From Lineus longissimus (lineage: Eukaryota; Nemertea; Pilidiophora; Heteronemertea; Lineidae), in assembly GCF_910592395.1 (NCBI RefSeq), contig NC_088310.1, forward strand, positions 3,107,501 to 3,171,500: DNA of 64,000 nt, given 5' to 3'. Positions 40,695 to 64,000 of this stretch are shown piece by piece. Each line of letters opens with the position of its first letter. Position 1 is the first letter of the stretch. A program made the position numbers and the translations under genes. Under the pieces are notes generated by a model, which was given only the letters and a program-made list of their open reading frames with translations, searched no databases and was not told where the DNA came from.

Positions 40695-41835
40695 TATTGA
40701 GATTTGTATAAAAAGTGTGGGTACACTGTATCCGTGGCCCTCAATTGTATGGAAAATTTACTTGTCAGACTTCACTGACCACCTTTGAATACAATGGAAG
40801 GAAAATATATCCGAGATCATTAAAAAGATGAGTTGTTGCAGTGGGAGATTATAAGGGCAGAGCATGTGTCCATATTACAATTTACATCATCAAAGAAGTC
40901 ACCTACCGTTACATACACACACTTGATTATTTTCTGATAACCTAACTTCAAAACACCTACATGTATAATGAAGGTTCTGACAGCTCATGAAAACTATACG
41001 ATTGCAAGGCTGTGCTTTTTGCACATGCTCACACACCCCATCCCCATTTCAGCATTGCTGAAAGAAAGGTATAACAATAGCGAATTTTCGCTAATCCCCC
41101 GAAACACCCACATGAAGTTATTGCCCAGTGTATTGCCTAGTATCTGCCCAGGGGGGTACAGAGTTCACAGTGACCGCTGCATAAGTTTTTCCCAGAAATC
41201 ACAACAATTGTTCATCAAATATTTATAACTAGATAAAAACAGGTGTCCTAATCTGTGTAACACCTAAAAGTAAAGCAAGCTAAAAGTGTATAGTACAATA
41301 ACTACATGAAACAACATAAGACTAGAAAAATTCTAAGAACTTCATAAGACTAGAAAAATTCTAAGAATTTCTAAGTATAGTCCCTCCTTTTAACCCAACA
41401 GACGACATATGTGACCTTCTCTGAGAAAACCAAAGACGGGCCAAAATTGCCGGCAGTGACAAGGCCTGTTCATTGGGATGAAATGAACATGCCATTCATG
41501 TATATCCAAATACTGAATCCAATATGTCAAATTTGACAACCATCCTTCAAGCCCTAGAAAAATAAATACACACATTCATGGCACTAATTCCCGTTGTATA
41601 AAATGTGATTGCATATGGTTAAACCCGAGCAGGGAAAGACCCACTGTTGAAAATTCACGATGTGAAAAAGTTTCATTGCAACCAGATGATATCAATGAAA
41701 AGAAAACCACCGAACAAATCACCCTGTAACTTAACTCACTTCAGCTTAGGTAAAACTGTGTGTTGCATTATTGATACAATTTTGATGCAAGATTTCCTCA
41801 GAATTTCCAGAAACACTACAGCACCAACAACCAAA

Positions 41836-42025
41836 TGTGACCCGTTCCAGCAAAACCAGTCGCATATCGCTCAGAGCTTGGCAGGTTGAGACGGACTGTT
41901 TGTTCATTTCACTATTGTCTGCCGTTTGTGAAATCTGACAACATCAATTTCATCTATTATCTTCTGGTGTCATCTAGGCTCATCTTATGTGCGACATGCG
42001 ACTGGTTTTGCTGGAGCGGGTCACA
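41836..42025. mobile_element. MITE related to the foldback element
   Basis: The ends TGTGACCCG(T/C)TCCAGCAAAACCAG are inverse to each other over ~30 bp. The left half continues with GGCAGGTTGAGACGGACT and TTTGTGAAAT, as in the arms of 38334-38549. The right half differs, so this member is not a full foldback. Confidence 0.75.
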
Positions 42026-42420
42026 AATCTTCTGATAAAACTTTTCGAACTGGCATTCAGTTCTCCCAAAGGTAAATTTCATGTTGTATCTTAAACCCAG
42101 AAAAAAACCCAAGGAAGTCTTCACATCATGATTTTTCAACCATATCAATTAACATGAAAGTCTACAGGCAGTATCAAAAACACTGCAAAGGAAATTTTGC
42201 CAGCAATTAAAGGTTCACAGTGGAGACAGTTTTTAAGTAATCACTATGGAGATACAACACAATTGTCAGCCTCTTTAACAACAGTATCAAACTTTTGACC
42301 ACATGGGAAAACCTGATTTTTGGCTATTTTTGGTAACACTTTACTGGCCTTCCCTTTTAGAATAGATTTCAAGGCCTGCAAATTACATGTCCCAACATTA
42401 ATAGAAGTCCAGACTAAATT

Positions 42421-56810
<14,390 letters not shown>

Positions 56811-57365
56811 CGGCCCACTTGGAAGATGGGATGGCGAGTGACGTTTCGTTCCTCTTTCGGTGGAATTGACCGGAGAGGCCAGCACACTGCCACCTCAAAC
56901 TCGCACAGTGCCGAAATTAAAATTCAATTTCAGACACTGGAATTGGTAAAATTCCGCCATCTTGGATATCGGCATCCTGAGATTCAGGTGTTTTCAACAC
57001 TGCGTCACCACCACTTCAAACTCAAAAGTCTTATCCAGGCCTAGTAAGTGCCACCTTCTTTCATAAAATGGCTTGTTTTATAAATAAATAACAAAATATG
57101 ATCTTTGTAAATAAAACCCGAGACGTTCTGGTGTGTTTTTACGTGAATTTATTGCAAACTATCAATGCAGCGTAGTGCAGCCATCGTGTTCTCGGGCGTA
57201 GTGGTGATGCGATAGCCTCTTTGCAATTGTAAAAATTCTTTACATTTCCACATCCGCGGTACTGCTTTTCAAGATGGTGGCAATTCACCAGTTCCAGAGG
57301 CGTTGTAAGGAACGAAATCAGCGCCTCTAGTGTCAAGATTGACTGCCACCTGTGAAGTGGAAGAG
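56811..57365. promoter_or_regulatory. GALNT2 5' UTR and presumed promoter
   Basis: Directly upstream of the GALNT2 start codon on the minus strand, moderately GC-rich. The frame upstream of the start stays open to 56885 but has no ATG there, only GTG. No other gene seen. Confidence 0.4.
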
Positions 57366-57613
57366 ACTAGAGAAGCAGGTCCAGGATAGATTGCCGCGAA
57401 AATTTATAAATAGTTCGGGAAACTTATAACATCCTCTTGCAGCATCCTCTTGCAAACAGGGCCTACTCCTTACGCATCTTTCTGATTGAGGGAGTAAACA
57501 TATCGAGGCCACATATCGAGTGATCGATGGCCGGATTTGTCAGGATGTCAAGCCAGCTTCCCAAACTATTTATAAATTTTCGCGGCAATCTGTCCTGGAC
57601 CTGCTTCTCTAGT
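57366..57613. mobile_element. 248-bp element with ~57-bp inverted ends
   Basis: The ends starting ACTAGAGAAGCAGGTCCAGG are inverse copies over about 57 bp with two or three mismatches. The middle ~130 bp is unique, with a short duplication (gcatcctcttgca). Family unknown. Confidence 0.75.
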
Positions 57614-58657
57614 GTAATTTTGGAAAGAAGCCCTCAAATTCGTTGTCAGTCCTCGTTTGATTTTTAGCCGTAGCAGCCAATAGCTGATCTCAAATCATCC
57701 ACAACAATCAACAGAACATTGGGTTTCTGGGAATGTGCGAGACCTGAAACAAATGCCAACACAACCGAGATGAAAGTGGATACAGAATAAATTGTGACAA
57801 AGATACTGATGATAACATCACACATGCCAATGGAGTATTTAATTGTGCTGGCTCCTCAATTAGAAATTACTCGAAGAGAAATTTGTCCAAGAGACATCTC
57901 CAATAATCATATGGACAGTCTCATCAGTCAGTCGGTCCTAAAGACATTTCTAATAAACATGGGGACAATCTCTTCCGAGTGGTAGTCTGTCCAATTGACC
58001 AAGACCAAGTATCTGATTTATAGTAGGGGCCTATATGTAGACTAGGCCTGTGGTCTGCTGGTATGACCCATATTTTGGGTATTGTAAAATTGTTATGACA
58101 AATATATTAAAAAAACTCTTACTTAATTACATAAGAATATTAATTGGTGTAATAGGTATCTATCGATAAAATCAAGATCACTTTCAGGTTGATATTTCTT
58201 GAGATGAAAACGAAAGAACAAGGCACATTAGCAAAACCAAAATATTGATCTTTCAGAACTTAGTTAGGTATCAAACTTTCGTTTATCTGCTCAACGTTTT
58301 GAAGTGGTCGTGATCGCGTAATGGACGAACGCCTGCTGACCAAATACTCGTAGCACAGTGACATGTGCATATCTTTGCTAATTTTGACTATTTTGCTATA
58401 CAGCCATGTATATGCAACATAGTTAATTTATTCTAAGATATGCATGCATGCATGCCATGGTGACTAATATTGAGGATCACCGATTGTTGATGTCTGGGGC
58501 ATGACCTATCCTCCCATTGCATGCCCCTACATCCTCTATATAATGGTACCGGTACTGTTTACATCAGTCAAGGAGACACATATTGATGGATACCATCGGT
58601 ATGTGGTCTTGAGAAGCCGGTTCCAATGACCACTCGTACTCTGGAAAGAAGCTGAGA
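57614..58657. other. Intergenic DNA without recognisable genes
   Basis: I see nothing coding or clearly repeated here, apart from a short (GCAT)n run at about 58441-58457. Confidence 0.5.
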
Positions 58658-58885
58658 TTGCTCTGGGACTCGCTAGTCCCCACGGGCCCGGCTATAAAAT
58701 ACCGGCACCCCGACATGCTCGTCTTCTATGAGAAGGAAAAGGAGGTCCTAATCATCGAGATAGCTGTCAGCTCCGACAGACACGTCCTAGCACGTGCGGA
58801 GCGGGAGAAACGATCGAAGTACTGTGGCTGTGACTATCTCATCTCTCTCATCATGTTGTCAACACGGTGGAGCAGCCAGGACTGA
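58658..58885 (+). pseudogene. Relic of a non-LTR retrotransposon C-terminal endonuclease domain
   Basis: The open frame reads ...VPTGPAIKYRHPDMLVFYEKEKEVLIIEIAV..(ERE)KRSKY. The pattern (N/H)RPD-(V/L)-(8-12)-(D/E)-(I/V)-AV-...-EREK-..-KY is typical of the restriction-like (PD-D/ExK) endonuclease end of some retrotransposon polyproteins. No reverse transcriptase sequence is attached and there is no ATG. The family is inferred. Confidence 0.55.
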
Positions 58886-59306
58886 TTCGGCCTGGCTGTG
58901 ACTTCCTCATCTTTCTCACCATGTTGACAACTTGGCAGAGCAGCCAAGACTAATTTGGCCTGGCTGTGACTGTCTCATCTCTCTCACCATATTAACAACT
59001 AGGCAGTGCGGCGAAGACTGATGCCGCCTGGCTGTGACTGTCTCATCTCTCTCACCATATAGACAACTTGGCAGAGCAGCCAGGACTGATTCGGCCTGGC
59101 TGTGACTGTCTCTCATCTCTCTCACCATGTAGACAACTTGGCAGAGCAGCCGAGACTGATTTGGCCTGGCTGTGATTGTCTCATCTCTCTCACCATATCA
59201 ACAACTAGGCAGTGCGGCGAAGATTGATGCGGCCTGGCTGTGACTGTCTCATCACTCTCATCATGTTGTCAACACGGTGGAGCAGCCAGGACTGATTCGG
59301 CCTGGT
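58826..59306. repeat. 68-bp minisatellite, 7 copies
   Basis: Units beginning ggctgtgac recur at 58826, 58894, 58962, 59030, 59098, 59168 and 59236 (one unit is 70 bp). Two unit types differ at cttggcagagcagcc versus ctaggcagtgcggcg. The first and last units share the acacggtggagcagcc variant. The first unit overlaps the 3' end of the retrotransposon relic frame. Confidence 0.92.
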
Positions 59307-59940
59307 CATCATCCCCGACGATGTCGTGCGAGGTCGTTTCAATGAAAAAAACGCACGCCACTGCCGTACCGGTACCTGAGAAAACATGCGCATGCCGTTT
59401 TAGGCAGATTTGTGATGATTGAAACAATAAATCTACCTCATAGTTCATGTGTTCTCATATGACAAACCCAGTGGACACATAGCCTGAACTAACATGCTGC
59501 GATCGGGAAAACATGTACACGCACCAATTGTATACAGATAGCGCTCGAGCGTGTGACTGACTATTGGAGTCGATTGGCGTTAGAAGTAGGAACTAGATGT
59601 TATTGGACCAACAGTACGTCAACGACCGGTGTACCTCTTTAACCATCCAGGCACCAGTTGTTTTCAGTATCCCCCGCCTCTCGATATGACGGACCGGCGT
59701 ACCTCTTTAACCATCCAGGCACCAGTTGTTTTCAGTGTCCCCCGCCTCTCGATATGACTAAGGAGTATAAAAAGCCTGAAACTCAGGATACCCTTTGACT
59801 AATTCTGATTGGAAAAGTCACGGTCCGACCCTAATACATTTTTGCCCCAATGTAGCTTCCAAAATACGAAAAATTGACATATGTACATGGATGATTAGAT
59901 ATCAAGATAAGGAAGAAAAAAAGAGAAGAAGTCTGCAGCA

Positions 59941-60011
59941 GATTCACCGGGATTCGAACCCGTGACCAGCCGATCCACAGTCAAACGCTCTCAGCGCTGG
60001 ACCGTCAAGGC
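59941..60011 (-). tRNA. tRNA-like sequence (pseudo-tRNA) in monomer 1
   Basis: Minus strand: a D-arm/A-box-like CGGTCCAGCGCTGAGAGCG, an anticodon-like loop CTGTGGA (GTG, His, at the anticodon position), and a perfect B box GGTTCGAATCC in the T arm. The acceptor strands do not pair, so it is a tRNA-derived or SINE-like unit rather than a working tRNA. Confidence 0.5.
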
Positions 60012-61100
60012 TTTCATGCTGTAATGGAGATTTTATTCGCCTCTTATATGCGATATGCAAAAGAGCGCGCCGCAATTGTGACAAGGTCGCGCAGGTGGCA
60101 GAGTGATGGTCCGAAATAGATCCAAGTTATCGTATATTTCGATAGTTGCACAGATTTTTCTCAACATATCGTATTCATATACCTCAGTGATATAAAAGAT
60201 TATGCCTGCAGTTGATTTAACGTTTTAATGGCCGTTTTTTTAAAGTTTTTAAAAATCGAGGTCAGCAGGGTCAGAGTCAATCTTTCAATGGTTTTGAAAG
60301 ACACTGGCAGGGTCATAGGAAATAGTTGTTGGCGCCGATGATGTCAGCAATATGGCGGAGTTCCGCCCCACCCGTGAGATTTGCTCTCGTCACGTCATGA
60401 GCATATTGAACTGCTTGTGAACCGAGCTGAATATGTTGCGGCTACCTATCTCTCCATCATCCCCGACGATATGTGCCGGTGCCGGTCGTGCGAGGTCGTT
60501 TCAATGAAAAAGACGCACGCCACTGCCGTACCGGTACCTGAGAAACCATGCCGTTTTAGGCAGATTTGTGATGATTGAAACAATAAATCTACCTCATAGT
60601 TCATGTGTTCTCATATGACAAACCCAGTGGACACATAGCCTGAATTAACATGCTGCGATCGGGAAAACATGTACACGCACCAATTGTATACAGATAGCGC
60701 TCGAGCGTGTGACTGACTATTGGAGTCGATTGGCGTTAGAAGTAGGAACTAGATGTTATTGGACAAACAGTACGTCAATGACCGGCGTACCTCTTTAACC
60801 ATCCAGGCACCAGTTGTTTTCAGTATCCCCCGCCTCTCGATATGACGGACCGGCGTACCTCTTTAACCATCCAGGCACCAGTTGTTTTCAGTATCCCCCG
60901 CCTCTCGATATGACTAAGGAGTATAAAAAGCCTAAAGCTCAGGATACCCTTTGACTAATTCTGATTGGAAAAGTCACGGTCCGACCCTAATACATTTTTG
61001 CCCCAATGTAGCTTCCAAAATACGAAAAATTGACATAATATGTACATGGATGATTAGATATCAAGATAAGGAAGAAAAAAAGAGAAGAAATCTGCAGCAG

Positions 61101-61170
61101 ATTCACCGGGATTCGAACCCGTGACCAGCCGATCCACAGTCAAACACTCTCAGCGCTGAACCGTCAAGGC
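61101..61170 (-). tRNA. tRNA-like sequence in monomer 2
   Basis: As in monomer 1, with GGTTCAGCGCTGAGAG in the D arm, a better A-box match, and caaacactc in place of caaacgctc. Confidence 0.5.
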
Positions 61171-62256
61171 TTTCATGCTGTAATGGAGATTTTATTCGCC
61201 TCTTATATGCGATATGCAAAAGAGCGCGCCGCAATTGTGACAAGGTCGCGCAGGTGGCAGAGTGATTGTCCGAAATAGATCCAAGTAATCGTATATTTCG
61301 ATAGTTGCACAGATTTTTCTCAACATATCGTATCCATATACCTCAGTGATATAAAAGATTATGCCTGCAGTTGATTTAACGTTTTAATGGCCGTTTTTTT
61401 AAAGTTTTTAAAAATCGAGGTCAGCAGGGTCAGAGTCAATCTTTCAATGGTTTTGAAAGACACTGGCAGGGTCAAAAGAAATAGTTGTTGGCGCCGATGA
61501 TGTCAGCAATATGGCGGAGTTCCGCCCCACCCGTGAGATTTGCTCTCGTCACGTCATGAGCATATTGAACTGCTTGTGAACCGAGCTGAATATGTTGCGG
61601 CTACCGCTCTCTCCATCATCCCCGACGATATGTGCCGGTGCCGGTCGTGCGAGGTCGTTTCAATGAAAAAGACGCACGCCACTGCCGTACCGGTACCTGA
61701 GAAACCATGCCGTTTTAGGCAGATTTGTGATGATTGAAACAATAAATCTACCTCATAGTTCATGTGTTCTCATATGACAAACCCAGTGGACACATAGCCT
61801 GAACTAACATGCTGCGATCGGGAAAACATGTACACGCACCAATTGTATACAGATAGCGCTCGAGCGTGTGACTGACTGTTGGAGTCGATTGGCGTTAGAA
61901 GTAGGAACTAGATGTTATTGGACCAACAGTACGTCAACGACCGGCGTACCTCTTTAACCATCCAGGCACCAGTTGTTTTCAGTATCCCCCGCCTCTCGAT
62001 ATGACGGACCGGCGTACCTCTTTAACCATCCAGGCACCAGTTGTTTTCAGTATCCCCCGCCTCTCGATATGACTAAGGAGTATAAAAAGCCTGAAACTCA
62101 GGATACCCTTTGACTAATTCTGATTGGAAAAGTCACGGTCCGACCCTAATACATTTTTGCCCCAATGTAGCTTCCAAAATACGAAAAATTGACATATGTA
62201 CATGGATGATTAGATATCAAGATAAGGAAGAAAAAAAGAGAAGAAGTCTGCAGCAG

Positions 62257-62326
62257 ATTCACCGGGATTCGAACCCGTGACCAGCCGATCCACAGTCAAA
62301 CGCTCTCAGCGCTGAACCGTCAAGGC
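62257..62326 (-). tRNA. tRNA-like sequence in monomer 3
   Basis: Same unit; D arm as in monomer 2, the caaacgctc variant as in monomer 1. Confidence 0.5.
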
Positions 62327-63414
62327 TTTCATGCTGTAATGGAGATTTTATTCGCCTCTTATATGCGATATGCAAAAGAGCGCGCCGCAATTGTGACAAG
62401 GTCGCGCAGGTGGCAGAGTGATGGTCCGAAATAGATCCAAGTTATCGTATATTTCGATAGTTGCACAGATTTTTCTCAACATATCGTATTCATATACCTC
62501 AGTGATATAAAAGATTATGCCTGCAGTTGATTTAACGTTTTAATGGCCGTTTTTTTAAAGTTTTTAAAAATCGAGGTCAGCAGGGTCAGAGTCAATCTTT
62601 CAATGGTTTTGAAAGACACTGGCAGGGTCATAGGAAATAGTTGTTGGCGCCGATGATGTCAGCAATATGGCGGAGTTCCGCCCCACCCGTGAGATTTGCT
62701 CTCGTCACGTCATGAGCATATTGAACTGCTTGTGAACCGAGCTGAATATGTTGCGGCTACCTATCTCTCCATCATCCCCGACGATATGTGCCGGTGCCGG
62801 TCGTGCGAGGTCGTTTCAATGAAAAAGACGCACGCCACTGCCGTACCGGTACCTGAGAAACCATGCCGTTTTAGGCAGATTTGTGATGATTGAAACAATA
62901 AATCTACCTCATAGTTCATGTGTTCTCATATGACAAACCCAGTGGACACATAGCCTGAATTAACATGCTGCGATCGGGAAAACATGTACACGCACCAATT
63001 GTATACAGATAGCGCTCGAGCGTGTGACTGACTATTGGAGTCGATTGGCGTTAGAAGTAGGAACTAGATGTTATTGGACAAACAGTACGTCAATGACCGG
63101 CGTACCTCTTTAACCATCCAGGCACCAGTTGTTTTCAGTATCCCCCGCCTCTCGATATGACGGACCGGCGTACCTCTTTAACCATCCAGGCACCAGTTGT
63201 TTTCAGTATCCCCCGCCTCTCGATATGACTAAGGAGTATAAAAAGCCTAAAGCTCAGGATACCCTTTGACTAATTCTGATTGGAAAAGTCACGGTCCGAC
63301 CCTAATACATTTTTGCCCCAATGTAGCTTCCAAAATACGAAAAATTGACAAAATATGTACATGGATGATTAGATATCAAGATAAGGAAGAAAAAAAGAGA
63401 AGAAATCTGCAGCA

Positions 63415-63485
63415 GATTCACCGGGATTCGAACCCGTGACCAGCCGATCCACAGTCAAACACTCTCAGCGCTGAACCGTCAAGGC
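63415..63485 (-). tRNA. tRNA-like sequence in monomer 4
   Basis: Same unit; matches monomer 2 at its variant bases. Confidence 0.5.
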
Positions 63486-64000
63486 TTTCATGCTGTAATG
63501 GAGATTTTATTCGCCTCTTATATGCGATATGCAAAAGAGCGCGCCGCAATTGTGACAAGGTCGCGCAGGTGGCAGAGTGATTGTCCGAAATAGATCCAAG
63601 TAATCGTATATTTCGATAGTTGCACAGATTTTTCTCAACATATCGTATCCATATACCTCAGTGATATAAAAGATTATGCCTGCAGTTGATTTAACGTTTT
63701 AATGGCCGTTTTTTTAAAGTTTTTAAAAATCGAGGTCAGCAGGGTCAGAGTCAATCTTTCAATGGTTTTGAAAGACACTGGCAGGGTCAAAAGAAATAGT
63801 TGTTGGCGCCGATGATGTCAGCAATATGGCGGAGTTCCGCCCCACCCGTGAGATTTGCTCTCGTCACGTCATGAGCATATTGAACTGCTTGTGAACCGAG
63901 CTGAATATGTTGCGGCTACCGCTCTCTCCATCATCCCCGACGATATGTGCCGGTGCCGGTCGTGCGAGGTCGTTTCAATGAAAAAGACGCACGCCACTGC

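Larger units (their letters stand above)
39067..42420 (-). other. Presumed GALNT2 3' UTR / intergenic region
   Basis: No gene seen. It holds two MITEs (40231-40694 and 41836-42025) and a 29-bp tandem duplication at about 41311-41375 (ataagactagaaaaattcta repeated). Confidence 0.4.
59308..64000. repeat. Tandem array of ~1157-bp monomers forming a 2315-bp higher-order repeat
   Basis: Using catcatccccgacgat as the register, monomers start at about 59308, 60455, 61614, 62770 and 63929 (cut by the window end). Spacings are 1147 (first unit altered), 1159, 1156 and 1159. Monomers 1 and 3 share one set of bases (ctgaactaac, cctgaaactcag, gaagtctg, ggtcatagg, ctacctatc) and monomers 2 and 4 another (ctgaattaac, cctaaagctcag, gaaatctg, ggtcaaaag, ctaccgctc). 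Each monomer contains a 68-bp internal tandem duplication (gaccggcgtacctcttt...) and a tRNA-like sequence. The array continues beyond the window. Confidence 0.95.

Noticed and set aside
56811-56885. Longer GALNT2 N-terminus starting at 56885
   Set aside because: That codon is GTG. The first ATGs are at 56810 and 56795, and the latter matches the family start MRR.
59941-60011. Functional tRNA-His gene
   Set aside because: The acceptor strands do not pair and the T stem is imperfect, so it is reported only as tRNA-like.
60381-60578. 65-codon open frame repeated in each satellite monomer (also near 61540 and 62696)
   Set aside because: It begins with TTG rather than ATG, has no family resemblance, and recurs only because the monomer is tandemly repeated.

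Overview
This is eukaryotic nuclear DNA from an invertebrate animal. The genes are intron-rich with GT-AG introns of about 100-5000 bp, the start and stop contexts are metazoan, and every recognisable protein is a deep animal orthologue. The tRNA-like repeats, MITE-type DNA transposons, and the OTU/FLYWCH transposase fusion suggest a marine invertebrate, most likely a lophotrochozoan. The species cannot be named from sequence alone.

Layout. (1) 34-11941, minus strand: the first 32 coding exons of PSME4/PA200, the proteasome activator; its 3' part lies outside the window. (2) 12126-19455, plus strand: a small acylphosphatase gene (ACYP), head-to-head with PSME4 across 184 bp. It has a 17-nt microexon and two alternative last exons. 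Its introns hold two copies of a ~1.35-kb repeat, and one copy is split by a 2.5-kb Mutator-like transposon with 9-bp target-site duplications. (3) 20842-28696, minus: MED17 of the Mediator complex, 13 exons, complete. (4) 29453-35708, plus: PCNX4 (pecanex-like 4), 11 coding exons, head-to-head with MED17; its 3' UTR runs to a poly(A) signal at 37617. (5) 35709-42420: UTRs and intergenic DNA with several foldback/MITE elements. (6) 42421-56810, minus: GALNT2, the polypeptide GalNAc-transferase, 15 coding exons, complete, with a 21-copy 56-bp minisatellite in one intron. (7) 56811-64000: GALNT2 upstream region, a long inverted-repeat element, a relic of a non-LTR retrotransposon endonuclease, a 68-bp minisatellite, then a tandem array of ~1.157-kb monomers to the window edge. 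The monomers alternate in two types, giving a 2315-bp higher-order repeat, and each carries a tRNA-like sequence.

The five host genes are housekeeping genes (proteolysis, acyl-phosphate hydrolysis, transcription, membrane protein, Golgi O-glycosylation) and form no pathway. They are arranged as two divergent pairs (PSME4/ACYP and MED17/PCNX4) plus GALNT2. The most unusual parts are the nested mobile elements in the acylphosphatase introns, the OTU-protease/FLYWCH/truncated-transposase protein, the alternative acylphosphatase 3' exons, and the higher-order satellite with embedded tRNA-like units. Exon boundaries were read by eye from splice sites, reading phase and family similarity; phases are consistent through all five gene models.
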